A program made the position numbers and the translations under genes. A stretch of DNA of 64,000 nt from Agarivorans gilvus (GTDB lineage: Bacteria; Pseudomonadota; Gammaproteobacteria; Enterobacterales; Celerinatantimonadaceae), in contig NZ_CP013021.1 of assembly GCF_001420915.1 (NCBI RefSeq), positions 878,001-942,000 on the forward strand, read 5' to 3'. Shown here piece after piece: positions 26,613 through 35,440 of the stretch. Under the pieces are notes generated by a model. The model was given only the letters and a program-made list of their open reading frames with translations. It made no database searches and was not told the origin of the DNA. Positions within the stretch are counted from its first letter, which is position 1; each line of letters opens with the position of its first letter.

Positions 26613-27440
26613 TTAAGCTAGCTGAGCTATGTCTAAAGATTGAATCACTTCCGCTTCAATCATATCCATAAGAGGCTTTAAAGTAATTGGCAAATTCGTT
26701 CGGATCCTTTCGGCAGTAATGTAATAGGGTGCTCGCTGGCCATGATAGTCAACCACTGGGCCAATTTGTTGAAACTTAATACCCAATAGCGCGGTACTGC
26801 GAGCGAGTCTTGGCTCCATCATTACGTAAGCATGTTTAATATTATTTCGCTCAACCAGCACCGTTGCCGCTAAGTACATACTGGCAGTAATAAAGGGAAA
26901 ACAACGTAGTTCTTCTTCATAGAGTTCAGCGACGTTAATTCCACCAATAGCAGACTGCTTAAACTGATCCGCTTTACGCCGACGAAAACTCGCTCGCAGC
27001 GCTAAACGCGAAATCTCACAAATATCTTCTCGTGCAAAGTTTTGTGGATGCAACGCCGCATCACTAATCGCGCCTTCGCAGTATTTTTCTAAAGGCAAAA
27101 CTTGCTGGCCACTTGGCGCGACCACTCTTACGGTGCTGGCATAAGTACCTGAAGATTTATGTTTAACCAAACAATAATCGGAGTATTGGTCAAATTCATC
27201 CTGTTCAAGTTGTTGTGGATTGCAAGGTTCAAAACCTAACTCAGAGCAATATACGTCATGGCGCAGCCGGTAAACGTTTCGAATATCTTCTTTAGTAGCA
27301 GCCACGATCGGCTGAAAATAGCTAGCATAGTGAGCGGCGATCTCCTCAGCCTTTTGCTGAGCGGCATATTGCGTAGTTTTGCTAGTGGGCAAGCCAACTA
27401 TTTTTCCTTCTATACTGGTCGGCAATATTTTACTTTTCAA
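26613..27440 (-). CDS. PEP-CTERM/exosortase-associated-type acyltransferase (GNAT/autoinducer-synthase fold)
   Basis: Cytoplasmic protein of 275 residues resembling the acyltransferases linked to exosortase systems, related in fold to N-acyl amino acid and acyl-homoserine lactone synthases. Motifs include VYRLRHDVYCSELGFEP (about 56-72), STVRVVAP, EISRLALRASFRRR (about 142-155), and a late ATVLVERNNIKHAYVMMEPRLARS. It probably transfers an acyl group from acyl-ACP to an amino compound; the substrate is unknown. No exosortase or PEP-CTERM gene is visible here. It converges with sapF and is divergent from fabV, an enoyl-ACP reductase, which is suggestive but not proof of a link. Confidence 0.75.
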   Translation of the reverse strand: MKSKILPTSIEGKIVGLPTSKTTQYAAQQKAEEIAAHYASYFQPIVAATKEDIRNVYRLRHDVYCSELGFEPCNPQQLEQDEFDQYSDYCLVKHKSSGTYASTVRVVAPSGQQVLPLEKYCEGAISDAALHPQNFAREDICEISRLALRASFRRRKADQFKQSAIGGINVAELYEEELRCFPFITASMYLAATVLVERNNIKHAYVMMEPRLARSTALLGIKFQQIGPVVDYHGQRAPYYITAERIRTNLPITLKPLMDMIEAEVIQSLDIAQLA

Positions 27441-27742
27441 ATCTTCACCCTAATCCCTTAAGTGATAATTTAATTAATATACTTATTCCAATATGATTAA
27501 TCATTGATACTATCTAATAGCAAGGATGTATAGCCTTTTTTGACTTTTAATTGACAATGCAACCCTCTGATTTAACAGACTTATGCTTAGTTTCTGAGGT
27601 AATGAGCGAAGAATGCAGCTTAAACTGCTCTGATCAGCTAGCCTACATGCCACTTTAAAAGTAAACATGCTAAAATTACGGCATTTTCAACGCTGTAAAT
27701 CAGATCTAGCGTATAACAATCGGGTAAGTTTAAGGAATTAAC
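27441..27742. promoter_or_regulatory. Divergent intergenic region, acyltransferase / fabV
   Basis: This 302-bp AT-rich gap must carry the promoters for both flanking genes. I see no clear operator, riboswitch or terminator. TTGACA occurs at 27551-27556 without a convincing -10 at the right distance. A 33-codon open frame inside it is listed separately at low confidence. Confidence 0.35.
27557..27658 (+). CDS. Possible 33-residue small protein (doubtful)
   Basis: An ATG at 27557 opens 33 codons ending at TAA 27656-27658. The product starts MQPSDLTDLCLVSEVMSEE and contains four cysteines, three of them in CLV...EECSLNC. No convincing ribosome-binding site precedes it, and a frame this short can occur by chance. 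It is listed only because it fills the fabV leader region and its composition is not obviously random. Confidence 0.12.
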   Translation: MQPSDLTDLCLVSEVMSEECSLNCSDQLAYMPL

Positions 27743-28948
27743 ATGATAATCAAACCCAAGATCCGCGGCTTTATTTGTACCACGACTCACCCGGTGGGTT
27801 GTGCTGAAAACGTACAACAGCAAATTGACTACACCAAGCAACAAGGCAAGGTAACAAACGGGCCCAAACGGGTATTAGTTGTTGGCTCGTCTAGTGGTTA
27901 CGGCTTATCTTCTCGAATTGCCGCGGCATTTGGTAGCGATGCGGCTACCATTGGGGTGTTTTTTGAAAAGCCAGCCACCGAGAAAAAAACCGGAACAGCA
28001 GGCTGGTACAACGCCGCAGCCTTTGATCAAAAAGCCCATGAGGCTGGCTTATATGCGAAAAGCATTAATGGTGATGCCTTCTCTCATCAAGCTAAACAAG
28101 CCGCAATTAAACTCATTAAAGAAGACTTAGGCCAAGTTGACTTAGTGGTGTACTCCTTAGCATCACCGGTACGAAAACTCCCTGACAGCGGCGAGCTGAT
28201 TCGCTCAAGCTTAAAACCCATCGGTGAAACCTATACCGCTACTGCTGTAGATACCAATAAAGACACCATTATTGAAGCAAGTGTGGAACCGGCCACCGAA
28301 CAAGAAATTGCCGATACCGTAACCGTAATGGGCGGTGAAGACTGGGAATTATGGATTAATGCCCTAGATGAAGCCGGAGTACTCGCAGAAGGCTGTAAAA
28401 CCGTGGCATACAGCTATATCGGTACCGCTTTAACTTGGCCAATCTATTGGGATGGCGCCCTAGGTAAAGCGAAAATGGACTTAGACCGTGCCGCTAGCGC
28501 TTTAAATAGCCAATTAAGCGATAAGCAAGGCAGTGCCAATGTAGCAGTACTTAAGAGCGTTGTGACCCAAGCTAGTTCAGCGATTCCAGTCATGCCCTTA
28601 TACATTTCCATGGTATTTAAAATCATGAAGGAACATGGCTTACATGAAGGCTGTATGGAGCAAATCTATCGCCTATTTAGCCAACGCTTATACCGCGAAG
28701 ATGGCAAAGTACCAGAGCTTGATGACAACAACCGTTTACGCCTCGATGATTGGGAATTACGCGAAGATATTCAACAAGCCTGTGTAGACTTATGGCCACA
28801 AATTACCACCGAGAATCTTAAGCAATACACCGACTACGAATACTATAAAGCCGAATTCTTAAAACTATTTGGCTTTGGTGTTAGCGGTGTAGATTACGAG
28901 GCAGACGTGGATCTACAAGTTCCCTTTGACGTGATTAACCTAGACTAA
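27743..28948 (+). CDS. fabV: FabV, trans-2-enoyl-ACP/CoA reductase
   Basis: NADH-dependent reductase that completes each fatty-acid elongation round and resists triclosan. It has 401 residues, typical for FabV. The cofactor motif VVGSSSGYGLSSRIAAAFG (about 47-65) and the Y-X8-K active-site motif YWDGALGKAK (about 235-244) are intact. The N-terminus MIIKPKIRGFICTTTHPVGC matches the family start. It has a strong terminator 19 bp after the stop. It is probably single-copy and monocistronic. Confidence 0.96.
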   Translation: MIIKPKIRGFICTTTHPVGCAENVQQQIDYTKQQGKVTNGPKRVLVVGSSSGYGLSSRIAAAFGSDAATIGVFFEKPATEKKTGTAGWYNAAAFDQKAHEAGLYAKSINGDAFSHQAKQAAIKLIKEDLGQVDLVVYSLASPVRKLPDSGELIRSSLKPIGETYTATAVDTNKDTIIEASVEPATEQEIADTVTVMGGEDWELWINALDEAGVLAEGCKTVAYSYIGTALTWPIYWDGALGKAKMDLDRAASALNSQLSDKQGSANVAVLKSVVTQASSAIPVMPLYISMVFKIMKEHGLHEGCMEQIYRLFSQRLYREDGKVPELDDNNRLRLDDWELREDIQQACVDLWPQITTENLKQYTDYEYYKAEFLKLFGFGVSGVDYEADVDLQVPFDVINLD

Positions 28949-28966
28949 TAACCACAACGATTCACG

Positions 28967-28993
28967 AAGCCCCAATTAGCTTGGGGCTTTTTT
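28967..28993 (+). terminator. Rho-independent terminator of fabV
   Basis: The perfect 9-bp stem AAGCCCCAA / TTGGGGCTT with a 5-nt loop runs straight into TTTT. It overlaps the last codon of the convergent minus-strand gene. Confidence 0.9.
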
Positions 28994-29363
28994 ATTCCAC
29001 TCGATGATAACGAATTCGGCCAGCTCTAGGTAAGTAAGCATCTACACTTTGGCCATCTTTAGATACCCGGTATTCAACTACCTTATCAGCAGATTTAACA
29101 ATCACTCGATTACCATCAATTTTATACTCAGTAGCCACTTGGCTACTAGATTTCATTTGACCGCTTTCGGTAAATACTAAACGCTCTCGCTTACCGTAAA
29201 AAGCGTGCTCTGACTCCCACGTTCCAAGCAAGGGGTTATGCTGATGCCTTACCTGCGCACCGATTAGCTGTGGGTAAGCAAAGTAAACAAACGCTAATAC
29301 ACCAAGACCAATAGTGAGCAGTGCAATGAGCAATATTAGTGTCTTCTTCAATTTTAACTCCAT
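28992..29363 (-). CDS. Small membrane-anchored protein of unknown function (possibly DUF2850-like)
   Basis: Protein of 123 residues with an N-terminal membrane anchor (KKTLILLIALLTIGLGVLAFVYF, about 6-28). A small beta-rich domain follows, with LLGTWESEHAFYGKRERLVFTESGQM (which begins near residue 45). The layout recalls short Vibrio proteins grouped as DUF2850; that match is from memory and uncertain. It lies between the ppiD terminator and the fabV terminator, so it is its own unit. No function can be proposed. Confidence 0.65.
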   Translation of the reverse strand: MELKLKKTLILLIALLTIGLGVLAFVYFAYPQLIGAQVRHQHNPLLGTWESEHAFYGKRERLVFTESGQMKSSSQVATEYKIDGNRVIVKSADKVVEYRVSKDGQSVDAYLPRAGRIRYHRVE

Positions 29364-29367
29364 AAAA

Positions 29368-29391
29368 AAAGGACGTTAAACGTCCTTTTTT
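29368..29391 (-). terminator. Terminator after ppiD
   Basis: GGACGT-TAA-ACGTCC is flanked by A-runs and T-runs on both sides, so it could work in both directions. On the minus strand it lies 25 bp after the ppiD stop. Confidence 0.85.
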
Positions 29392-29415
29392 CAGTATTTT
29401 ACTTAAGAGCTAAGC

Positions 29416-31305
29416 TTACAATAAGTTTTCGATTTCTGCCTTACTTTTTAGCACATCGATTAACACTTGATAGCTTGCTTCAGTTTTTACATTAGCCAAT
29501 TGTTGTAACCAACGTTGAGTCTCACTTGGATCGACAGACTCCGCTTCATTAACTGCGGTAATTTGAATCACCACTTGATCGCCATTCATCGCCGTAATTC
29601 GCTCAGCCACTTTTTGTTCACTTGGCTTAGCCATAGTGAACAATTGACGAACCACCTGAGGTTCTAAGTCTTGGCTATCGCGCCCTACTCGGTATTTAGC
29701 TTCTACCTGTAGATTTTGTTCATACAACAAGGCATCTAAACCTTCGCCTGAAAGCATCGCCTGTTTTAGGCTCTCAGCATATTCTTGAGCAGCTTTAGAA
29801 GCCTTAGACTGGGTTAGCGCGCTGGCGATCTGAGACTGAACCTCTTCAAAGGACTTCAATACAGAAGGCTGATGAGCAGTAACGCGAACCACAATATTAC
29901 TCTCAGCAGCGAGTTGAATAGCATCGCTATTAAGACCTTCGGCAATAAAGTCTGCATCAAACAGTTTGTTTAACACCTGAGCTTGCGCTAGTTCGCCGCT
30001 AGCGTTCGAGCGAGTCAAGCCACTTAGGGTTTTACGCTCCAAACCGGTTTCTTTAGCCACATCAACTAATGAATCAGGAATTTCAAAGGCCACTTCCGCT
30101 AAGCGTTGAGCTTGAGCATAGAAAGCGGCTTGCGCTTGCTGTTGCTGCAAACGTTGGCTAATTTGCTGTTTCACTTCAGACAGCGGCTGTGCTTGCTCAG
30201 CTTGTAATTCCAGCAATTTAATAATGTGAAAACCCGCCTCGGTTTTAACCACATCACTAACTTGGCCGACTTCGCTAATTGCAAATAAGGCGCTATCAAA
30301 AGCTTCAGGTAATACACCACTTTCAAACCAACCTAGCTCTCCGCCGTTTTCGGCACTAAAGCTCTCATCAGAGGCTTCGGCCGCTAACTCGGCAAAATCT
30401 TCGCCGCTATTAATTCGAGCCAATAAGGCTTCGGCTTTAGCTTTATCTGCAGCTTCATCATCACTGAAGTTAACTAAGATATGAGCAACTTTACGCTGTT
30501 CTGGCTGACTGTAACTTTGTAAATGCGCTTGATAATATTGCTCGATTTCCTCTTCGCTAGGCTGAATAGTTTCGGCAATAGCGTCGGCATCAACAATAAT
30601 ATATTCAAGATCTACAGCCTCTTCGGTTTGGAAGTTACTTTGATGCTCTTGATAATAAGCCTGCATTTCCTCTTCAGTTGGCGCTTGTTGAGAGGAAAAA
30701 TTAGCTAGCGGAACGGTAACGTAGCGAAGATCACGCGTTTGCTGATTTAACTTCACCAATAGTTCTGCTTCGGCAGGTAGTGCAAACTCACTGCCTAGTA
30801 GTGCCTGTTGTAACTGACGACGAGTTAAATCTGCACGAATAATATCTCTAAACTGCGCAGGTTGGAGATTAGCGCGGTAAAGAACCGCAAGGTAGCGCTC
30901 GTTATCAAAGCGACCATCAACCTGAAACTCCTGCATACCCAGTATTTGCGACTTCACCTGAGCATCACTAACACGTAAGCCATATTTATCAGCGGCTTGA
31001 TCGAGTAAACGCTCGTTGATTAAACGCTGTAATACGTCATTTCTAAATTGCGCAATATAGTTAGGATCAGCAGCTAACTGGTTAAATGCATCACCAAACT
31101 GATTTTCTAAGCGGGCACGCTCATTTTGATAAGCTTGGTCAAATTCTGCTCGGGTAATCGATTCACCATTGACTTCAGCGGCTAATTGCTCACTTGGGCT
31201 TGCAATGTAGCTACCTACACCAGCCAGAGCAAAAGATAAAATGACCAAAATTAGAATTATTTTGGCTACCGGACCTTGGCTTCCTTCACGGAGCTTTTCC
31301 AACAT
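29416..31305 (-). CDS. ppiD: PpiD, membrane-anchored periplasmic chaperone/peptidyl-prolyl isomerase
   Basis: Protein of 629 residues anchored by one N-terminal helix (IILILVILSFALAGVGSYI, about 16-34) with the rest in the periplasm. An SurA-N-like chaperone region (about 35-230) is followed by a parvulin domain (about 265-360) marked by KVAHILVNFS, GGELGWFESGVLPEAF and KTEAGFHIIKL. The C-terminal part is a further chaperone-like region. It assists proteins leaving the Sec translocon. It follows hupB and lon, the usual order, but is separated from hupB by a terminator. Confidence 0.95.
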   Translation of the reverse strand: MLEKLREGSQGPVAKIILILVILSFALAGVGSYIASPSEQLAAEVNGESITRAEFDQAYQNERARLENQFGDAFNQLAADPNYIAQFRNDVLQRLINERLLDQAADKYGLRVSDAQVKSQILGMQEFQVDGRFDNERYLAVLYRANLQPAQFRDIIRADLTRRQLQQALLGSEFALPAEAELLVKLNQQTRDLRYVTVPLANFSSQQAPTEEEMQAYYQEHQSNFQTEEAVDLEYIIVDADAIAETIQPSEEEIEQYYQAHLQSYSQPEQRKVAHILVNFSDDEAADKAKAEALLARINSGEDFAELAAEASDESFSAENGGELGWFESGVLPEAFDSALFAISEVGQVSDVVKTEAGFHIIKLLELQAEQAQPLSEVKQQISQRLQQQQAQAAFYAQAQRLAEVAFEIPDSLVDVAKETGLERKTLSGLTRSNASGELAQAQVLNKLFDADFIAEGLNSDAIQLAAESNIVVRVTAHQPSVLKSFEEVQSQIASALTQSKASKAAQEYAESLKQAMLSGEGLDALLYEQNLQVEAKYRVGRDSQDLEPQVVRQLFTMAKPSEQKVAERITAMNGDQVVIQITAVNEAESVDPSETQRWLQQLANVKTEASYQVLIDVLKSKAEIENLL

Positions 31306-31335
31306 GCTTAATTACTCTTTACCACATTTAATAAT

Positions 31336-31360
31336 GAAAAAGCGCATCAGAGGATGCGCC
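31336..31360 (-). terminator. Rho-independent terminator of hupB
   Basis: On the minus strand GCGCATC-CTCT-GATGCGC runs into TTTTT. It lies between the hupB stop and the ppiD start. Confidence 0.86.
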
Positions 31361-31391
31361 TTTGACAGACCGCAAAATTGCGACTGACAAT

Positions 31392-31664
31392 TTAGTTTAC
31401 GGCGTCTTTCAACGCTTTACCGGCTTTAAACGACGGAACGTTAGCAGCGGCAATTTGAATCTCTGCACCCGTTTGCGGGTTGCGGCCAGTTCGGGCAGAA
31501 CGTTCTTTAACTTGAAAAGTACCAAAACCTACCAAGGCAACGCTGTCGCCTTCTTTCAAGGTATCAGAAATCGCTTCGATAAAAGAATCCAGCGCACGGC
31601 CCGCTGCCGCTTTAGAAATATCGGCGCCTTCAGCAATTTTATCTACGAGTTGAGCTTTATTCAC
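31392..31664 (-). CDS. hupB: HU-beta, DNA-binding nucleoid protein
   Basis: Histone-like protein of 90 residues that bends DNA non-specifically as a dimer. MNKAQLVDKIAEGADISKAAAGRALDSFI and the arm region GFGTFQVKERSARTGRNPQTG (about 46-66) are classical. It is placed after lon, as in most gammaproteobacteria. Strong terminators or hairpins flank it, so it is expressed alone. Confidence 0.97.
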   Translation of the reverse strand: MNKAQLVDKIAEGADISKAAAGRALDSFIEAISDTLKEGDSVALVGFGTFQVKERSARTGRNPQTGAEIQIAAANVPSFKAGKALKDAVN

Positions 31665-31791
31665 AATTGGTTCCCCTTGTTGTTATTCCTTTTCTTCTAA
31701 CCACGGGAAGTTCCCTTTTTTCACGGTTGAGAATGAGGCTAGTTAGTCTAAATAAGTAAATTCTACCATCAATGTTATTATCAACGGCTTC

Positions 31792-31833
31792 CTTGCCAGC
31801 CTTAGGCTATAGCCCTTGAACAAGGCTGGCAAG
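31792..31833. other. Long hairpin between lon and hupB
   Basis: A perfect 12-bp inverted repeat (31792-31803 and 31822-31833) encloses the palindrome GGCTATAGCC, giving a nested stem of over 40 nt. No U-run follows on the minus strand. It lies 38 bp beyond the lon stop and could be a Rho-assisted terminator, a 3'-end stabiliser or a protein-binding dyad. Confidence 0.55.
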
Positions 31834-31871
31834 TACTATTTTACGATTGCATCCCGTTTATTTGCATTGAC

Positions 31872-34220
31872 TCAAGCTTTTACTTCGAAGCCTTCAGGAT
31901 TTTGCTCTAATGCAACCTCGAGCACCTGCTCAATCCAGCGTACTGGAATGATTTTAAGGTCACCGATAACATTTTCTGGGATCTCTTCAAGGTCTCGTTC
32001 ATTTTCTTTTGGAATTAAAACCGTTTTAATTCCACCACGGTGTGCAGCCAATAGTTTTTCTTTTAAGCCTCCAATAGGAAGCACTTCGCCGCGTAGGGTG
32101 ATTTCCCCAGTCATGGCGACTTCAGCTTTAACAGGATTACCTGTCAAACTAGACACTAAGGCGGTACACATTGCAATACCAGCGCTAGGGCCATCTTTTG
32201 GTGTGGCACCTTCTGGCACGTGCACGTGAATATCACGCTTTTCATAGAAATCGTTATTAATTCGCCATTTCTCAGCACGAGAACGTACCACCGTCATCGC
32301 GGCTTGAATCGACTCCTGCATCACGTCTCCCAATGAGCCGGTGTAGGTCAGCTTGCCTTTACCTGGTACCGAGGCGGTTTCAATGGTCAGTAAATCTCCG
32401 CCCACCTCTGTCCATGCTAGGCCGGTCACCATGCCCACGCGATTATTTTCATCGGCTTTACCATAATCACAGCGCTGTACGCCTAGGTAATGACTGAGGT
32501 TTTGCTGATTAATTTCGACTTTTTTGATGTCTTTATTTAGCAGAATTTCTTTTACCGCTTTACGGCATAATTTAGAAATTTCACGTTCTAAACTACGTAC
32601 CCCAGCCTCACGAGTGTAGTAACGAATAATGCCAATAATGGCACTATCATCAATAACAATCTCATTTGATTTCAAGCCATTACGTTTTATTTGCTTATCG
32701 ATCAAATGTTGCTTAGCAATGTTGAGTTTTTCGTCTTCGGTATAACCAGACAAACGAATCACTTCCATACGGTCAAGCAAAGGACCAGGAATATTCATTG
32801 AATTTGAGGTAGCAACAAACATCACATCTGATAAGTCATAATCCACTTCCAGATAGTGATCGTTAAAGCTGTTATTTTGCTCCGGATCTAATACTTCCAG
32901 TAGTGCTGATGCTGGGTCACCACGCATATCAGAGGCCATTTTATCGATTTCATCGAGCAAAAATAAGGGGTTTTTCACCGCCACTTTAGCCATTTTCTGA
33001 ATGAGCTTGCCAGGCATAGAGCCAATGTAAGTACGACGGTGACCACGGATTTCAGCTTCGTCACGTACGCCGCCCAAAGCCATGCGCACATATTTACGGC
33101 CAGTGGATTTGGCAATAGATTGTCCTAAGGAGGTTTTACCCACACCAGGAGGCCCAACAAGACACAAAATAGGCCCTTTCAGCTTGTTCACTCGGCTTTG
33201 CACGGCGAGGTATTCTAAGATGCGCTCTTTGACTTTTTCCAAACCATAGTGATCTTGGTTAAGCACCTGCTCTGCTTTGGCTAAATCTCGTTTCACTTTT
33301 GAGCGTTTTACCCAAGGTACACTGAGCATCCAGTCAACGTAACTACGCACAACCGTCGCTTCGGCAGACATCGGCGACATCATTTTTAGTTTATTAAGTT
33401 CAGCCTGAGTCTTCTCTTTTGCCTCGCTAGGCATCTTAGCTTCTTCAATGCGTTGGGCTAGCTGCTCAAATTCATCCTGACCGTCTTCAGACTCGCCCAG
33501 CTCCTTTTGAATCGCTTTCATCTGCTCATTCAGATAATACTCACGCTGGCTTTTTTCCATCTGCTTTTTAACGCGGCCTCGGATCTTTTTCTCTACCTGA
33601 AGCAAGTCAATTTCTGACTCCATCATCGCCATTAAATACTCTAAGCGCTCGGTGACACTAGCCAACTCTAGTACCGACTGTTTGTCTTCAAGTTTTAATG
33701 GCATATGCGCCGCCATGGTATCGGCTAAACGGGCAGCATCGTCAATACCAGAAACAGAAGTGAGCACCTCGGGAGGAATTTTCTTATTCAGTTTGATATA
33801 GCCTTCAAATTGACTAATCGCTGAACGAACCATTACCTCTTGTTCTTTTTCTTCTGGCTGCGCAGACACTACATATTCGGCAGACGCAATGTAGTATTCA
33901 TCTTGTTGGATAATTTCTTCCAATCTAGCGCGCTGGCTACCCTCAACCAACACCTTGACGGTGCCGTCAGGCAACTTCAGTAGCTGTAAAATATTAGCCA
34001 CCGTTCCAACGGTATATAAGTCGTCAGCTTGAGGGTTGTCGTTACTGGCATCCTTTTGGGCAACTAATAATACCTGTTTGTCTTGGCTCATCGCGCTTTC
34101 TAAACAGCGGATGGATTTTTCGCGGCCAACAAACAAAGGAATAACCATGTGCGGGTAAACCACAACGTCACGGAGCGGTAATACGGGAATTTCAAAACGT
34201 TCTGAACGCTCTAAGGTCAT
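31872..34220 (-). CDS. lon: Lon, ATP-dependent protease
   Basis: Cytoplasmic AAA+ serine protease of 782 residues (E. coli 784). The N-terminal substrate domain (about 10-200) and coiled-coil linker precede the AAA+ module, with Walker A GPPGVGKTSL (about 357-366) and Walker B PLFLLDEIDKM (about 417-427). The protease domain carries the catalytic serine in PKDGPSAGIAM (about 675-685) and a lysine about 43 residues on. It has its own heat-shock-type promoter. Upstream lies ruvC rather than clpX, which is unusual. Confidence 0.97.
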   Translation of the reverse strand: MTLERSERFEIPVLPLRDVVVYPHMVIPLFVGREKSIRCLESAMSQDKQVLLVAQKDASNDNPQADDLYTVGTVANILQLLKLPDGTVKVLVEGSQRARLEEIIQQDEYYIASAEYVVSAQPEEKEQEVMVRSAISQFEGYIKLNKKIPPEVLTSVSGIDDAARLADTMAAHMPLKLEDKQSVLELASVTERLEYLMAMMESEIDLLQVEKKIRGRVKKQMEKSQREYYLNEQMKAIQKELGESEDGQDEFEQLAQRIEEAKMPSEAKEKTQAELNKLKMMSPMSAEATVVRSYVDWMLSVPWVKRSKVKRDLAKAEQVLNQDHYGLEKVKERILEYLAVQSRVNKLKGPILCLVGPPGVGKTSLGQSIAKSTGRKYVRMALGGVRDEAEIRGHRRTYIGSMPGKLIQKMAKVAVKNPLFLLDEIDKMASDMRGDPASALLEVLDPEQNNSFNDHYLEVDYDLSDVMFVATSNSMNIPGPLLDRMEVIRLSGYTEDEKLNIAKQHLIDKQIKRNGLKSNEIVIDDSAIIGIIRYYTREAGVRSLEREISKLCRKAVKEILLNKDIKKVEINQQNLSHYLGVQRCDYGKADENNRVGMVTGLAWTEVGGDLLTIETASVPGKGKLTYTGSLGDVMQESIQAAMTVVRSRAEKWRINNDFYEKRDIHVHVPEGATPKDGPSAGIAMCTALVSSLTGNPVKAEVAMTGEITLRGEVLPIGGLKEKLLAAHRGGIKTVLIPKENERDLEEIPENVIGDLKIIPVRWIEQVLEVALEQNPEGFEVKA

Positions 34221-34257
34221 GTCGTCCTCTTTACCTTAGCTAATAATCTCTATCAGC

Positions 34258-34286
34258 ATATTGGGTCAAACTTTTATAGTTTCAAT
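34258..34286 (-). promoter_or_regulatory. Sigma-32 (heat-shock) promoter of lon
   Basis: On the minus strand ATTGAA (34281-34286), a 15-bp spacer and CCCAATAT (34258-34265) resemble the CTTGAA-N13-15-CCCCATNT consensus. The start of transcription would fall about 30 nt before the lon ATG. lon is a known sigma-32 target in enterics; the match here is good but was judged by eye. Confidence 0.65.
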
Positions 34287-34345
34287 TCTTAGTACAAGAT
34301 AAATTTAAAAAAATTGGCTTACGGCTGCTTTTTTAGCAACTCGAG

Positions 34346-34867
34346 TTAACGTAAACGTCTACGTACCGTACCACGCACCTTTCCCGCCATGCCAATTAAA
34401 CTTTGTCTGGTATGGCAATGACATAGCGCTACCGCCAAGGCATCCGCAGCGTCAGCCTGAGGGCTAGCCGATAGAGCCAATAATTGCGTCACCATGTGCT
34501 GCACCTGCGTTTTGTCTGCCGCTCCTGTACCGACAACGGCTTGTTTTATTTGCCTAGCCGAATACTCTGCCACAGGAATATCTTGACTTACGGCAGCAAC
34601 AATTGCAGCCCCTCTAGCCTGCCCCAGCTTTAAGGCTGAATCGGCATTCTTCGCCATAAAGACTTGTTCAATGACAAACTCATCGGGAGAGAACTGGGCA
34701 ATAATCTCACTGACTCCCGCATGAATAAGCTTTAAACGAGCAGGTAACTCAACTTCGTTGGTGCGAATACAGCCACTAGCTAAATACTCAGTTCGCCCAT
34801 ACGCCTGCTTCACTATGCCGTAACCGGTAATCCGCGAGCCGGGATCTATGCCTAAAATAATGCTCAC
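34346..34867 (-). CDS. ruvC: RuvC, Holliday-junction resolvase
   Basis: Endonuclease that cuts four-way junctions with RuvAB. It is 173 residues, full length. The catalytic acidic residues are in the first strand ILGIDPGS (Asp7), in FVIEQVFMAKN (Glu about 66) and in the late SPQADAADALAVALCH (Asp about 138 and 141). It follows the yebC remnant after 6 bp, the usual order. However, ruvA and ruvB do not follow; lon does. Confidence 0.95.
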   Translation of the reverse strand: MSIILGIDPGSRITGYGIVKQAYGRTEYLASGCIRTNEVELPARLKLIHAGVSEIIAQFSPDEFVIEQVFMAKNADSALKLGQARGAAIVAAVSQDIPVAEYSARQIKQAVVGTGAADKTQVQHMVTQLLALSASPQADAADALAVALCHCHTRQSLIGMAGKVRGTVRRRLR

Positions 34868-34873
34868 TACTAA

Positions 34874-35440
34874 TTACAACTTTTCGGCAAGTTCATTGGA
34901 AATATTTCTATTGTGGTAAACTTTCTGTATATCATCATCGTCTTCCAAAGCGTCAATCAGACGCAACAACTTAAGGGTGCAACTCTCATCTAACCCAGCT
35001 TGAGTAGACGCGATCATTGTGACTTCGGCATGTATGGCTAGTCGCTGTTGCGCATCTAAAGCATCTTTCACTGAGCCAAAATCAGCAGCAAGCGTTATGA
35101 CATCCATACTGCCATCGTTATTTTCAATCACACCTTCGGCACCGGCTTCTAACGCCACTTCCATAATACGCTCTTCATCAAATTCTTCTACGGAGAACGA
35201 AATAACACCTTTCTTTTCAGATAAGTAAGCAACACTACCATCGCTGCCTAGGTAACCGCCACTTTTTGAGAACGCATGTCGAACACTAGCAACTGTGCGA
35301 TTCTTATTATCGGTCATAGCTTCAACTAATGCTGCCGTTCCCCCAGGGCCGTAACCTTCATAAACTACGCTTTCTAACTGTTGACCGTCTAGCTCGCCAG
35401 CGCCTCTGTGTATCGCTTTATTCACGGTATCACGGGTCAT
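34874..35440 (-). CDS. yebC: YebC/PmpR-family protein, surviving C-terminal open frame
   Basis: YebC-type protein (a translation or transcription factor of about 246 residues) reduced to 188 residues from an internal Met. The body is well preserved: MTRDTVNKAIHRGAGELDG, VYEGYGPGGTAALVEAMTDNKNRTVASVRHAFSKSGG, and a C-terminal LRLIDALEDDDDIQKVYHN. The conserved first 60 or so residues lie upstream at 35441-35619 but are broken by stops and a frameshift. No good ribosome-binding site precedes this Met, so expression of the remnant is doubtful. Gene order with ruvC supports the identity. Confidence 0.85.
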   Translation of the reverse strand: MTRDTVNKAIHRGAGELDGQQLESVVYEGYGPGGTAALVEAMTDNKNRTVASVRHAFSKSGGYLGSDGSVAYLSEKKGVISFSVEEFDEERIMEVALEAGAEGVIENNDGSMDVITLAADFGSVKDALDAQQRLAIHAEVTMIASTQAGLDESCTLKLLRLIDALEDDDDIQKVYHNRNISNELAEKL

